The notes: generated by a model from the letters alone, not told the origin. A stretch of DNA of 64,000 nucleotides from Flavobacterium agricola (GCF_025919725.1 NZ_CP081495.1:1550001-1614000); one strand, 5' to 3'. Counted from the stretch's first letter, positions 43,733 through 53,591 are shown. A program made the numbers and translations.

Positions 43733-45293
43733 ATGTTAATAAACTTTGAGCCAATTTTATAGCACATTTTTCACCATCAATAGCAGCCGATATAATTCCG
43801 CCGGCATATCCTGCTCCTTCGGCACACGGATATAAACCTTTAATTTGCGGATGTTCTAAACTAAAATCATCACGCGGAATACGCACCGGCGATGATGTTC
43901 TACTTTCTGGCGCATGCAAAATAGCTTCGTTTGTAAAATATCCTTTCATAGATTTACCAAATTCAACAAAACCTTGACGCATGGTTTCAGTTAAAAAACC
44001 AGGAAAAACCTCGCCTAATTCTATAGAAGTTGTTCCTGGAACATATGATGTTTTAGGAATTTCTGCCGAAACAATTTTTTTAGAAAAATCTACCATGCGT
44101 TGCGCTGGTACACGTTGGGTTGAGCCGGCAATTTTAAATGCTTGCTGTTCTATCGCTTTCTGAAATTCCATTCCAGCTAAGGCACCGTGTTTTGCAAACG
44201 GTTTAAAATCTTCCAAGCGCAATTCTACTACAATTCCAGAGTTTGCTGTTGGCTGATCTCGTTTAGAGGGCGACCAACCGTTGGTAACAACTTCTCCAGG
44301 TGCTGTAGCACAAGGCGCAATAATTCCGCCCGGGCACATACAAAACGAATACATTCCACGCCCATTAACTTGCTTTACGATAGAATATGGTGCTGGAGGT
44401 AAAAATTCTCCTCTAAAATCGCACGAATATTGTATGCTATCGATTAAGGTTTGTGGATGTTCGGCGCGAACACCTAAAGCAAAAGGTTTTGCTTCTATTA
44501 AAACTTGTTTTCTATCTAACAATTCATAAATATCACGCGCCGAATGTCCGGTGGCTAAAATTACTTTTTTAGCTGCAATTTTATCTCCATTTTCAAGTAC
44601 AACGCCTTCTATTTGATTTCCTTTAATAATAAAATCAACCAATTTGGTTTCAAACAAAACTTGTCCGCCAAATTCAATAATTTTTTCGCGCATAGCTGCC
44701 ATAATTCCTGGCAATTTATTGGTACCAATATGCGGATGTGCATCAACCAAAATTTCTTTAGATGCTCCAAATGCAACTAAAACTTCTAAAGCACGATTTA
44801 CATCACCACGTTTTTTTGAACGCGTGTACAGCTTGCCGTCAGAATAAGTTCCGGCTCCGCCTTCTCCAAAACAATAATTAGATTCAGGATTTACAATATG
44901 TTCCTGATTAATTGCTTTTAAATCGCGGCGGCGCGCACGCACATCTTTACCACGTTCTAAAACAATCGGTTTTACGCCCAATTCAATCAGCTGTAACGCA
45001 GCAAAATAACCAGCTGGGCCAGCACCAACTACAATAGCTTCGGGAGCCAAACGTACATCTTTATAATTAGGCAAGGTAATTTCTTGCTCAACAATTTCGT
45101 CGTCAGTAAAAAAAACAACAACTTTAAGATTGATTTTAATTGCACGCTGACGTGCATCAATTGATCGTTTTAAAATACTAAAATGTTTTATTTCGCTCGG
45201 GCTTACGCGTGTTAACTTGGCTAAAAAATCTTTTAGCAATAACGGCGACGCAGCAACTTCGGGCGAAACTTGTATTTGAACTTCTGTGGGCAT
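43731..45293 (-). CDS. FAD-dependent dehydrogenase (COG2509 type)
   Basis: This 520-residue flavoprotein has the FAD Rossmann motif IVVGAGPAGYFAALQLIELG (about residues 88-105), YCFGEGGAGTYSDGKLYTRSK, VILATGHSARDIYELL and the C-terminal GAGYAGGIISAAIDG. The family is widespread and its electron acceptor and substrate are unknown. It is divergent from the SMR transporter gene and carries a -7 element (45322-45329). Confidence 0.85.
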   Translation of the reverse strand: MPTEVQIQVSPEVAASPLLLKDFLAKLTRVSPSEIKHFSILKRSIDARQRAIKINLKVVVFFTDDEIVEQEITLPNYKDVRLAPEAIVVGAGPAGYFAALQLIELGVKPIVLERGKDVRARRRDLKAINQEHIVNPESNYCFGEGGAGTYSDGKLYTRSKKRGDVNRALEVLVAFGASKEILVDAHPHIGTNKLPGIMAAMREKIIEFGGQVLFETKLVDFIIKGNQIEGVVLENGDKIAAKKVILATGHSARDIYELLDRKQVLIEAKPFALGVRAEHPQTLIDSIQYSCDFRGEFLPPAPYSIVKQVNGRGMYSFCMCPGGIIAPCATAPGEVVTNGWSPSKRDQPTANSGIVVELRLEDFKPFAKHGALAGMEFQKAIEQQAFKIAGSTQRVPAQRMVDFSKKIVSAEIPKTSYVPGTTSIELGEVFPGFLTETMRQGFVEFGKSMKGYFTNEAILHAPESRTSSPVRIPRDDFSLEHPQIKGLYPCAEGAGYAGGIISAAIDGEKCAIKLAQSLLT

Positions 45294-45321
45294 TGAATTT
45301 TAGATTCGTGATTTGAATTTG

Positions 45322-45329
45322 CAAAACTA
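45322..45329 (-). promoter_or_regulatory. -7 element of the FAD dehydrogenase gene
   Basis: CAAAACTA on the plus strand reads TAGTTTTG on the minus strand, matching the TAnnTTTG consensus, 28 bases from the ATG. Confidence 0.45.
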
Positions 45330-45356
45330 ATGTTTTTTACGACTGATTACTAATTG

Positions 45357-45364
45357 TATATTTG
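45357..45364 (+). promoter_or_regulatory. -7 element of the SMR transporter gene
   Basis: TATATTTG is present 15 bases before the ATG. A -33 element is not obvious. Confidence 0.5.
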
Positions 45365-45379
45365 TAATTAAAAAATAAT

Positions 45380-45706
45380 ATGGCATATCTTTATTTGGCT
45401 TTAGCAATTCTGTTTGAAGTACTTGGATCAAGCTTTATAAAAGCTTCTGACGGTTTTACCAAATGGATTCCGACATTGGTGGTAATTGTTACCTATGTTA
45501 TTGCCTTTTATTTTTTATCGTTATGTTTAAAAACAATTCCGTTAAGCATTGCTTATGCTATTTGGTCGGGGGTTGGTATTGTTCTTACCGTTTTAATTTC
45601 GGTTTATATTTTTAAACAAAAAATAGATTTACCCGCCATTATTGGTATTGTTTTTATTTTAATTGGAGTTATTATTATCAACTATTTTTCTAAAGCTACT
45701 CAGTAA
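45380..45706 (+). CDS. SMR-family multidrug exporter (EmrE-like)
   Basis: This 108-residue protein has four membrane helices. The proton-coupled glutamate is Glu13 (YLALAILFEVLGSS), and the family motif AYAIWSGVGIVLTVLIS is present. It exports cationic compounds such as quaternary ammonium salts by proton antiport as a dimer. It is followed, nine bases later, by a small hypothetical gene. Confidence 0.93.
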   Translation: MAYLYLALAILFEVLGSSFIKASDGFTKWIPTLVVIVTYVIAFYFLSLCLKTIPLSIAYAIWSGVGIVLTVLISVYIFKQKIDLPAIIGIVFILIGVIIINYFSKATQ

Positions 45707-45714
45707 AAAATATA

Positions 45715-45954
45715 ATGGAAGAAAAAAAATTAAAATTAATATGGGATTTTAAAGGCCCAGATGCAGCTAAAATTGCTGAACATCATGTAATTCATTTAAA
45801 TCAGTTTATAGACCGAGAAAATTACCCAATAAAAATTACCGGTACCGAAAATGTGCACGAAATGCATAGCACCGCTTTTATGGTAGTTAACCAATCTACC
45901 ATGATAGAAATTCGTGATGCCTTAAAACCGCATCGAGGCGAATGGTACGAATAG
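45715..45954 (+). CDS. Conserved hypothetical protein (79 aa)
   Basis: This small cytoplasmic protein is not assigned to any named family by me. It shows IWDFKGPDAAKIAEHHVIHLNQF, HSTAFMVVN and PHRGEWYE. It lies between the SMR transporter and the aldehyde dehydrogenase, on the same strand with short gaps, and is probably cotranscribed. It is likely a real flavobacterial gene; the function is unknown. Confidence 0.65.
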   Translation: MEEKKLKLIWDFKGPDAAKIAEHHVIHLNQFIDRENYPIKITGTENVHEMHSTAFMVVNQSTMIEIRDALKPHRGEWYE

Positions 45955-45988
45955 CACAATAAAAATAACCTCAAACCGATATTTGTTT

Positions 45989-47432
45989 ATGAGCACATTT
46001 AAAAAATTAATTTTCGAAAAATCGTTTGTAAATGGTTCGTTTACTAACGAAAGTACTGTAAAGTTAGCTGTTACCAATCCTGCCGATTTAGCTGTAGTTG
46101 GCTATGTATTTGATGAAGATAGAACCTTTGTTAAAAAAGCTATTGATGCAGCGCATAATGCCTTTGCATTATGGAAAAAAAATGCAGTTAAAGAACGAAG
46201 CAGTTTATTGATGAAATGGTTTGATTTAATTATGGCGCATAAAAATGATTTAGCTACCATTATGACATTAGAATCCGGTAAACCGTTTGCCGAAAGTTTG
46301 GGTGAAGTTGATTATGGTGCCGCTTATATACAATGGTTTGCAGAAGAAGCAAAACGCAATTACGGAGATGTAATTCCTGGTTTTGCTCCAAATAAACGCA
46401 TCATTACCTTAAAACAACCGGTTGGCGTTGTTGGCGCTATTACGCCATGGAATTTTCCAATTGCCATGATTACACGTAAAATTGCTCCTGCTTTAGCTGC
46501 CGGATGTACGGTTGTTGTTAGGCCCAGCGAAGCAACGCCGTTAACCGCTTTAGCAATAAATTATTTAGCGCATCAAGCCGGATTTCCGAAAGGCGTAATT
46601 AATACTGTTGTAGGATCGGATGCCTCAGAAATGGGGAAAGAATTATGTGAAAACAGAAAAGTTGCTAAAATATCTTTTACTGGATCTACAAACGTAGGTA
46701 AGATATTAATGCAACAAAGTGCAGAAACGCTGAAAAAACTAAGCCTAGAATTAGGCGGTAACGCACCTTTTATTGTTTTTGATGATGCCGATTTAGATTT
46801 GGCAGTGCAAGGCGCTATGGCTGGTAAATTTAGATTTAGCGGACAAACTTGTGTTTGCGTGAATCGAATTTTAGTACAAGAAAACGTTTATGATGCGTTT
46901 GTAGAAAAGTTTACAGCTGCAACAAAAAAACTTAAACTAGGGAACGGTTTAGAAAACAATGTACAACTTGGGCCGTTAATTAACCCGCGCTATAAAACGC
47001 ATGCAAAATATGGTAGCTGATGCTGTTGCCAAAGGAGGTAAAATTACTTGTGGCGGAAATGCTATTGAGCCGCAATTTTTTGAACCTACCGTGATTGTAA
47101 ATGCAAACGCCGATATGAATTTTGCTCAGAACGAAATTTTTGGTCCTATTGCCCCTATTTTTAAATTTAAAACAGAAGAAGAAGCTATTGCTATGGCAAA
47201 TGACACCGTTTATGGCTTAGCTAGCTATTTTTACACCAACGATTTAAACCGAACTTGGCGCGTACGCGAAGCTTTAGAATATGGCATTGTTGGTATTAAT
47301 GATGGATTAATTTCATCAGAAATGGTACCTTTTGGTGGTGTTAAACATTCTGGTCAGGGCCGTGAAGGTTCTAAATACGGCATGGATTATTATGTTGATA
47401 TTAAATACGTTTGCATGGGCAACGTACAATAA
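45989..47432 (+). pseudogene. NAD(P)-dependent (semi)aldehyde dehydrogenase, frameshifted
   Basis: This is an aldehyde dehydrogenase of the succinate-semialdehyde (GabD) group. The first frame has GAITPWNFPIAMITRK, FTGSTNVGKILM, LELGGNAPFIVFDDADLD with the general-base Glu, and SGQTCVCVNR with the catalytic Cys288. After GPLINPR the frame runs into a stop at 47020. The second frame resumes RAIKRMQNMVADAVAKGG and carries the C-terminus to 47432 (EIFGPIAPIFKF, FGGVKHSGQGREG). The junction is CCCGCGCT at about 46984-46991, where one extra GC would restore N-P-R-A-I-K-R. The start is ATG 45989. As written, the enzyme would be truncated. Confidence 0.88.
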
Positions 47433-47435
47433 ATA

Positions 47436-47468
47436 AAAAAACCGAAGCTTAAAACTTCGGTTTTTTTT
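47436..47468. terminator. Bidirectional terminator
   Basis: The stem AAAAAACCGAAG / CTTCGGTTTTTT with a 7-base loop and T-run lies between the aldehyde dehydrogenase and recQ. Confidence 0.88.
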
Positions 47469-47471
47469 ATG

Positions 47472-49670
47472 TTAGTTTGCTACATCCGATATAAATTGAA
47501 TGCGCATCAATCGCAATTCTTCGGTATCAAAATCACCATCAAACTCATCTAATGCTAATGAAATTTTATCTGATTCTGATTCCATAAAATAATCATGAAT
47601 TTCTTCTTGTTGATCTTCATCTAAAATATCATCAACCCAATATTTAATATTAAGCTTGGTGCCAGAATAAACAATTTGTTCTAATTCTTTAAGCAAGGCA
47701 TCCATATCTAATCCTTTTGCTTTAGCAATATCGGTTAAGGCCAACTTGCGGTCAATAGATTGAATGATAAACAGCTTTAAAGCTGAATTTGCTCCGGTTG
47801 ATTTTACAATTAAATCGTCAGGACGCACAATATCATTTTCATCTACATATTTAGCTATTAAAGCAATAAAGTCTTGTCCGTATTTTTTTGCTTTTCCTTC
47901 GCCAACGCCATGAATGTTTCCTAATTCTTCAATCGTAATTGGATATTTTAAAGCCATATCCTCGATTGACGGTTCTTGAAAAACCACAAAAGGAGGAACG
48001 CCTAATTTTTTTGCGACTTTTTTACGTAAATCTAACAGCATTGCTCTTAAAGCTTCGTCGGTAACGGTATTGGATTTAGATTGAGTTACAATCGTATCAT
48101 CGTCTGAATCAGAAAAATCATGATCTTCGGTCATTAAAAATGATACCGGCTGTTGTAAAAATTGTTTTCCTTTTTCAGATAAACGAATAACTCCGTAGGT
48201 TTCAATTTCTTTAAGTAAATAACCTTGTACTAAAACTTGGCGCAATAAGGCCATCCAATATTTTTCGTCTTTATCTTTTCCAGATCCAAAAAGCGGTTGT
48301 AGATCTGCTTTATGGGCTTTTATTAAGGCATTTACTTTACCAATAAGCGTAAAAACAACTTCTTTGGCTTTGTAAACTTGTTTGGTATCTTGAATTATGG
48401 TTAAAAGTTTAACCACATCATCTTTGGCTTCAACTTTAGTTTTGGGATTGCGAATGTTATCGTCCATATCGGCACCATCGCCATCAACTTCATCAAATTC
48501 TTCACCAAAATAATGCAATAAAAACTTACGGCGCGACATAGATGTTTCGGCAAATGCAACAACTTCTTGCAACAAGGCAAAACCAATTTCTTGCTCGGCC
48601 ACTGGTTTACCAGACATAAATTTCTCTAGCTTTTCGACATCTTTGTACGAATAAAAAGCCAAACAATGCCCTTCTCCACCATCACGTCCGGCACGACCGG
48701 TTTCTTGGTAATAACTTTCTAATGATTTTGGAATGTCATGATGAATAACAAAACGCACATCGGGCTTATCAATTCCCATTCCGAATGCAATGGTTGCTAC
48801 CACCACATCAACATCTTCCATTAAAAACATATCCTGATGCTTGGCACGTGTTTTAGCATCTAAACCTGCATGATAAGCTACCGCAGAAATGCCGTTAACC
48901 TGAAGAACATGCGTAATTTCTTCTACTTTTTTACGTGACAAACAATAAATAACTCCAGATTTACCGCTATTTTGTTTTATAAAACGAATAATGTCAGATT
49001 CTACATTTTTAGTTTTCGGACGGATTTCGTAATATAAATTTGGTCGGTTAAACGAAGCTTTAAAAATATTTGCATCCGGAATTTCAAGGTTTTTTAATAT
49101 ATCTTCTTGCACCTTTGGCGTAGCTGTAGCAGTTAAACCAATGATTGGAATATTAGTACCTAATTGCTTAATAATTTGGCGCAAGTTGCGATATTCTGGG
49201 CGGAAATCGTGTCCCCATTCAGAAATACAATGTGCCTCGTCAATGGCAACAAACGAAATGTTTATTTCACGCAAAAACTGCACGTACTCATCTTTAGTTA
49301 AAGATTCTGGAGCTACGTACAAAAGCTTAGTTAATCCAGAGGTTATATCTTTTTTAACCTGCGTAACTTCTGTTTTTGTTAATGAGGAATTTAATACGTG
49401 AGCCACACCAATTTCGGAAGATAAACTACGAATGGCATCTACTTGGTTTTTCATTAATGCAATTAAAGGCGAAACAACAATTGCAGTACCATCTAACACC
49501 AAAGCAGGTAATTGGTAACACAATGATTTTCCGCCACCAGTAGGCATAATAACAAACGTGTTTTGTCCAGAAATTATACTGTTCACAACACCTTCTTGTA
49601 AGCCTTTAAACTGGTTAAAACCAAAATATTTTTTTAACTCTTTGTATAAATCTATTTCGAGTGGTTTCAT
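47472..49670 (-). CDS. recQ: ATP-dependent DNA helicase RecQ
   Basis: This 732-residue helicase unwinds DNA 3' to 5' in repair and recombination. The motifs are FKGLQEGVVNSII, MPTGGGKSLCYQLPAL (motif I), AIDEAHCISEWGHDFRPEY (DEAH), GLTATAT, IAFGMGIDKPDVRFVIHHDIPKS and QETGRAGRDG. The following part is a zinc/winged-helix domain and an HRDC domain (LRKKVAKKLGVPPFVVF). It is longer than E. coli RecQ (609 residues), with an extended acidic C-terminus (ELRLMRIQF). The usual RecQ zinc-cysteines are not obvious in this sequence. Confidence 0.95.
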   Translation of the reverse strand: MKPLEIDLYKELKKYFGFNQFKGLQEGVVNSIISGQNTFVIMPTGGGKSLCYQLPALVLDGTAIVVSPLIALMKNQVDAIRSLSSEIGVAHVLNSSLTKTEVTQVKKDITSGLTKLLYVAPESLTKDEYVQFLREINISFVAIDEAHCISEWGHDFRPEYRNLRQIIKQLGTNIPIIGLTATATPKVQEDILKNLEIPDANIFKASFNRPNLYYEIRPKTKNVESDIIRFIKQNSGKSGVIYCLSRKKVEEITHVLQVNGISAVAYHAGLDAKTRAKHQDMFLMEDVDVVVATIAFGMGIDKPDVRFVIHHDIPKSLESYYQETGRAGRDGGEGHCLAFYSYKDVEKLEKFMSGKPVAEQEIGFALLQEVVAFAETSMSRRKFLLHYFGEEFDEVDGDGADMDDNIRNPKTKVEAKDDVVKLLTIIQDTKQVYKAKEVVFTLIGKVNALIKAHKADLQPLFGSGKDKDEKYWMALLRQVLVQGYLLKEIETYGVIRLSEKGKQFLQQPVSFLMTEDHDFSDSDDDTIVTQSKSNTVTDEALRAMLLDLRKKVAKKLGVPPFVVFQEPSIEDMALKYPITIEELGNIHGVGEGKAKKYGQDFIALIAKYVDENDIVRPDDLIVKSTGANSALKLFIIQSIDRKLALTDIAKAKGLDMDALLKELEQIVYSGTKLNIKYWVDDILDEDQQEEIHDYFMESESDKISLALDEFDGDFDTEELRLMRIQFISDVAN

Positions 49671-49692
49671 TTAAAATATAGGGGAATTTGTG

Positions 49693-49700
49693 TAAATTTG
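49693..49700 (+). promoter_or_regulatory. Candidate -7 element of kdsD operon
   Basis: TAAATTTG at 49693-49700 is 60 bases upstream of the first gene. It matches TAnnTTTG. Confidence 0.4.
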
Positions 49701-49759
49701 TACAGAATAAAGATATAACTATTCTTTTAAAATTGCAAATCAATATTAAATACTAGATT

Positions 49760-50728
49760 TTGAATTCAAACATTAACATATTGGAAACGGCTAAAGTTTC
49801 TATTCAACACCAAAGTCAATCTATTTCGCAATTAGTTAACTATTTAACTGAAGATTTTACAGCGGCGGTAGAAAAAATTTACCAAAGCAAAGGCAGATTA
49901 GTGGTTACCGGAATAGGAAAAAGTGCTTTAATTGGAAGTAAAATTGTAGCAACTTTAAATTCTACCGGAACGCCTTCTTTGTTTTTGCACGCTGCCGAAG
50001 CCATGCATGGTGATTTAGGAATTGTACAACCCGGCGATGTTGTGCTATGCATCTCAAACTCAGGCAACAGCCCAGAAATAAAAGTTTTAGCACCTTTATT
50101 AAAACGTTACGGAAATACGCTTATTGGCATGACGGCAAATCCGGAATCCTTTTTAGGTAAAACTTCCGATTTAATCATTCAATCGTACGTAAAAGAAGAA
50201 GCTTGTCCAAACAATTTAGCACCAATGGACAGCACAACAGCACAATTGGTTTTAGGAGATGCCTTAGCGGTTTGCTTAATGGAATTGCGTAACTTTAAAG
50301 CAGACGATTTTGCCTTGTACCACCCCGGTGGCGCTTTGGGTAAAAAATTGCTTTTACGTGTAGAAAACATGTTAGATGCTAGCAAAAAACCTTTGGTTAA
50401 CCCAAATTCGAGCATAAAAGATGTAATTGTTGAAATTGGAGAAAAACGCTTGGGCGTAACCGCAGTGGTAGAAAACGGTAAAATTGTTGGTATTATTACC
50501 GATGGCGATATTCGTCGTATGTTAGCAACGCGAGATGATTTACAAGGCGTTTTAGCTGCTGATATTATGAGCAAAAACCCAAAAACAATAACGTTAAAAG
50601 ATATGGTTGTTGATGCATTTAACCTAATGGAAAACAATGCAATTACCCAACTTATTGTGGTTGACGAAGCAAACAATTACCAAGGAATTATTCATATTCA
50701 CGATATTTTAAAAGAAGGAGTTATATAA
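49760..50728 (+). CDS. kdsD: D-arabinose-5-phosphate isomerase (KdsD/KpsF)
   Basis: This 322-residue enzyme converts ribulose-5-phosphate to arabinose-5-phosphate, the precursor of Kdo in lipopolysaccharide. A SIS domain occupies residues about 30-170 (GRLVVTGIGKSALIGSKIVATLNSTG, HGDLGIVQPGDVVLCISNSGNSPE, MDSTTAQLVLGDALAVCLM). Two CBS domains follow (about 205-320). The reading frame uses a TTG start (TTG-AAT-TCA) with no ATG before the SIS domain. The stop overlaps the tatC start by one base. Confidence 0.92.
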   Translation: MNSNINILETAKVSIQHQSQSISQLVNYLTEDFTAAVEKIYQSKGRLVVTGIGKSALIGSKIVATLNSTGTPSLFLHAAEAMHGDLGIVQPGDVVLCISNSGNSPEIKVLAPLLKRYGNTLIGMTANPESFLGKTSDLIIQSYVKEEACPNNLAPMDSTTAQLVLGDALAVCLMELRNFKADDFALYHPGGALGKKLLLRVENMLDASKKPLVNPNSSIKDVIVEIGEKRLGVTAVVENGKIVGIITDGDIRRMLATRDDLQGVLAADIMSKNPKTITLKDMVVDAFNLMENNAITQLIVVDEANNYQGIIHIHDILKEGVI

Positions 50729-51543
50729 TGGCAGAAGAAAAAAAGTTTAAAGAAATGTCCTTTTTGGACCATTTAGAAGAACTTAGATGGTTGTTAGTTA
50801 AAAGCTCGGCAGCTATTATTATTGGAGCTATTATAGCTTTTAATTTTACTAAATTTATTTTTGACACGGTTATTTTTGGTCCGAAAAGCGGCGATTTTAT
50901 TACGTATCGTTTTTTTTGTAAAATAGCTCAAAAATACGATTTTGATCAAAGTTTTTGTATGACCGAATTGCCATTCGAATTACAAAACAGAACCATGGAA
51001 GGGCAATTTGCCATGTTAATTTGGACCTCGGTTACCGTTGGTTTTATAATTGCGTTTCCGTACATTTTATATCAAATTTGGAGTTTTATTGCCCCAGCTT
51101 TGTACGATAAAGAAAAAGCAAATGCGAAGGTATTTATTTTTGTTTCATCGTTGTTATTTTTTATAGGAGTTGCGTTTGGGTATTTTATATTAACCCCATT
51201 ATCAATCAACTTTTTAGCCAATACATCTATTAGTGATATGGTAAAAAACTCGATCGATATAAATTCGTACATTGCTTTAGTAAAAACCACATCATTGGCT
51301 ACGGGCTTGGTATTTGAGCTGCCGGTTGTTATTTATTTCTTATCACGATTTGGCATTGTTTCGCCCGAAATTTTAAGAGATTACCGCCGCTATTCTATCG
51401 TAATAATTTTAATTATTGCAGCTATTGTAACACCGCCCGATATAATTAGCCAAATTATAGTTTCAATTCCATTATTAATTTTATACGAAATTTCGATTTA
51501 CATTTCTAAATTTGTATACAAAAAACAAGAAGAAAATGAGTAA
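50728..51543 (+). CDS. tatC: Twin-arginine translocase subunit TatC
   Basis: This 271-residue inner-membrane protein has six helices. Conserved parts are MSFLDHLEELRWLLVKS at the N-terminus (the signal-peptide binding region) and FIAFPYILYQIWSFIAPALYDKEK, SYIALVKTTSLATGLVFELPVVIYF. TatC recognises folded twin-arginine proteins. No TatA/B genes are visible here. It is translationally coupled to kdsD upstream and overlaps the next gene by eight bases. Confidence 0.96.
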   Translation: MAEEKKFKEMSFLDHLEELRWLLVKSSAAIIIGAIIAFNFTKFIFDTVIFGPKSGDFITYRFFCKIAQKYDFDQSFCMTELPFELQNRTMEGQFAMLIWTSVTVGFIIAFPYILYQIWSFIAPALYDKEKANAKVFIFVSSLLFFIGVAFGYFILTPLSINFLANTSISDMVKNSIDINSYIALVKTTSLATGLVFELPVVIYFLSRFGIVSPEILRDYRRYSIVIILIIAAIVTPPDIISQIIVSIPLLILYEISIYISKFVYKKQEENE

Positions 51544-51889
51544 TCTAGTTCAAGAATTTAATGACTACCGTGCTAAAATGAACGAAAAGTTATTAAACGA
51601 CGACAATAAAGTAATTAAAAGAATATTTAATTTAGATACAAACGCATACATGGAAGGTGCGTTAGATGTTAAAACTAAAGAACTTTTAGGTTTAGTTGCA
51701 TCTGCCGTATTACGTTGTGACGATTGTATTAAATACCATTTAGAAACGGCTTACAACAACAACGTTTCTAAAACCGAAATGATGGAAGCAATGAGCATTG
51801 CAACATTAGTTGGTGGTACTATTGTTATTCCGCATTTACGCCGTGCGTATGAATTTTGGGAAGCATTAGAAACTCAGAATCAAGAATAA
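51536..51889 (+). CDS. Carboxymuconolactone decarboxylase-family (AhpD-like) protein
   Basis: This 117-residue all-helical protein has the peroxidase-type C-x-x-C motif (RCDDC, Cys61 and Cys64, with His68 next to it) and the helical stretch VKTKELLGLVASAVLRC. The pair is typical of alkyl-hydroperoxide reductase partners. The start at ATG 51536 fits the family better than 51512 and lies inside the end of tatC. The position in the kdsD-tatC-lptB cluster is common in flavobacteria, as I recall. Confidence 0.88.
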   Translation: MSNLVQEFNDYRAKMNEKLLNDDNKVIKRIFNLDTNAYMEGALDVKTKELLGLVASAVLRCDDCIKYHLETAYNNNVSKTEMMEAMSIATLVGGTIVIPHLRRAYEFWEALETQNQE

Positions 51890-51916
51890 TTTAGAATTCC
51901 ATTTTTAAATAGAAAC

Positions 51917-52660
51917 ATGAAGTTAAGAGCCGAAAATTTAATTAAAACATACAAAGGTAGATCGGTTGTAAAAGGCATTTCGGTTGAAGTAAACCAAGGT
52001 GAAATTGTTGGATTACTTGGCCCAAACGGTGCCGGAAAAACAACCTCGTTTTACATGATTGTAGGTTTAGTAAAACCAAACAGTGGTAATATTTATTTAG
52101 ATGATTTAAATATTACAGATTACCCAATGTACAAACGGGCACAACACGGTATTGGATATTTAGCTCAAGAAGCTTCGGTATTCAGAAAATTAAGTATTGA
52201 AGATAATATTTTAAGCGTTTTACAGCTTACAAAATTATCTAAAAAGGAACAAGAAGCTAAAATGGAATCGCTGATTGATGAGTTTTCATTACAGCACATT
52301 CGTACCAACCGCGGCGATTTACTTTCTGGTGGCGAACGCCGCCGAACAGAAATTGCACGTTGTTTAGCTACTGATCCAAAATTTATTTTACTTGACGAAC
52401 CTTTTGCTGGGGTTGACCCAGTTGCGGTAGAAGATATTCAGCGCATTGTTGCCAAGTTAAAAAATAAAAACATTGGTATTTTAATTACCGACCACAACGT
52501 ACAAGAAACTTTAGCTATTACAGATAAAACCTATTTGATGTTTGAAGGTGGTATTTTAAAGGCCGGAATTCCGGAAGATTTAGCTAGCGACGAAATGGTT
52601 CGTAAAGTTTACCTAGGTCAAAACTTTGAATTACGTAAAACAAAAATTACGTTTGAATAA
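51917..52660 (+). CDS. lptB: LPS export ABC transporter ATP-binding protein
   Basis: This 247-residue ATPase has Walker A GPNGAGKTTSFYM, LAQEASVFRKLSI at the Q-loop, signature LLSGGERRRTEIARCLA and Walker B FILLDEPFAGVDPVAVEDIQ, followed by ITDHNV. The matching blocks and length are the LptB pattern. With the LptF/G permease encoded at 16-17 kb it would power extraction of lipopolysaccharide. It ends the kdsD operon. Confidence 0.94.
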   Translation: MKLRAENLIKTYKGRSVVKGISVEVNQGEIVGLLGPNGAGKTTSFYMIVGLVKPNSGNIYLDDLNITDYPMYKRAQHGIGYLAQEASVFRKLSIEDNILSVLQLTKLSKKEQEAKMESLIDEFSLQHIRTNRGDLLSGGERRRTEIARCLATDPKFILLDEPFAGVDPVAVEDIQRIVAKLKNKNIGILITDHNVQETLAITDKTYLMFEGGILKAGIPEDLASDEMVRKVYLGQNFELRKTKITFE

Positions 52661-52661
52661 C

Positions 52662-52692
52662 AAAAAAGCGATGAACTTATTCATCGCTTTTT
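52662..52692. terminator. Bidirectional terminator
   Basis: The stem AAAAAAGCGATGAA / TTCATCGCTTTTTT with loop CTTA ends the kdsD-lptB cluster and the GH25 gene. Confidence 0.88.
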
Positions 52693-53591
52693 TATTTTAT
52701 AAGTAAAGAATCTAACCTTTGTTGGTTGCCATTAAAAACATTTACATCAACCGCACCTTTAATGCCGTTTACATAACCTTTTTCAGTAAACTGCCAAAAA
52801 TGCCAATTGGGTTTCATATTCTCAGTAAAAAAATTATAATTCGCAATCCATAAAACATGATTCGGAAAATGACTTTCTAAATAACTTTCATGAAAATTTT
52901 GCCCAGAATATAAAATTGTTTTTTGCTTGTAATGCTTTTCTACCAAATCCATCCAAGTTTTAATATTTTGAATAAATTGTGCCCGGGTAATTTTTTTAGG
53001 TAAAGCTTCAACATCTAAAATTGGCGGAAAATCATGCTGTTGTAAGGTAACGGTTTTTATAAAATTGGCTGCTTGCAACTTAGGATCTTCGTCCGGGCGG
53101 TAATAATGGTACGCTCCGCGTATAAAATTATGTTCCTTAGCCATTTGCCAATTCGTTTTAAAGGCAGCATCTTTTTTATTAGCTCCTGCAGTTGCTCTAA
53201 CAATTACAAAACTTATCGGTTCAACATCTTCAATGCACGAAACCAAATCCCAAGTAATTTTATCTTGGTATTGTGAAACATCAATCCCAAAAATATAATC
53301 ACCTTCGTGGCGGTTTAATAATTCTAAATTTCGAATATTATACGCACTAATTTTACGTGGTTCAATGGCTTTACAAGCACCATCTGGATCAAACCGAATG
53401 CCCGAATTGGTTGTAATACTTTCACAAAAAGTTTTGTGATTTAAACACAAATACAACTGAATGCCGTGTCGGTAATGCAGCACAAAAACTGCTAGCACAA
53501 GCCCTACAAAAACAAATGCGAAATAAAAAAAAGCTTGGGATGTGCCAAGCTCTTTTTTTGTGTTTTTTGGTTTTGGTTTTTTATTTTTCAT
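52692..53591 (-). CDS. GH25-family lysozyme (membrane-anchored)
   Basis: This 299-residue protein has an N-terminal transmembrane helix (about residues 17-41) and a GH25 domain (about 95-295). The domain carries YIFGIDVSQYQDKITWDLV, ISFVIVRATAGANKKD, IRGAYHYYRPDEDP, FPPILDVEALP (catalytic Asp-Val-Glu) and WHFWQFTEKGYV. Such enzymes hydrolyse peptidoglycan between N-acetylmuramic acid and N-acetylglucosamine. It is probably involved in wall turnover. The region after the TM segment includes two cysteines. Confidence 0.9.
   Translation of the reverse strand: MKNKKPKPKNTKKELGTSQAFFYFAFVFVGLVLAVFVLHYRHGIQLYLCLNHKTFCESITTNSGIRFDPDGACKAIEPRKISAYNIRNLELLNRHEGDYIFGIDVSQYQDKITWDLVSCIEDVEPISFVIVRATAGANKKDAAFKTNWQMAKEHNFIRGAYHYYRPDEDPKLQAANFIKTVTLQQHDFPPILDVEALPKKITRAQFIQNIKTWMDLVEKHYKQKTILYSGQNFHESYLESHFPNHVLWIANYNFFTENMKPNWHFWQFTEKGYVNGIKGAVDVNVFNGNQQRLDSLLIK

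Noticed and set aside
50179..50676. 165-codon antisense frame on the minus strand
   Set aside because: It is opposite the well-conserved kdsD gene and has no recognisable domain.
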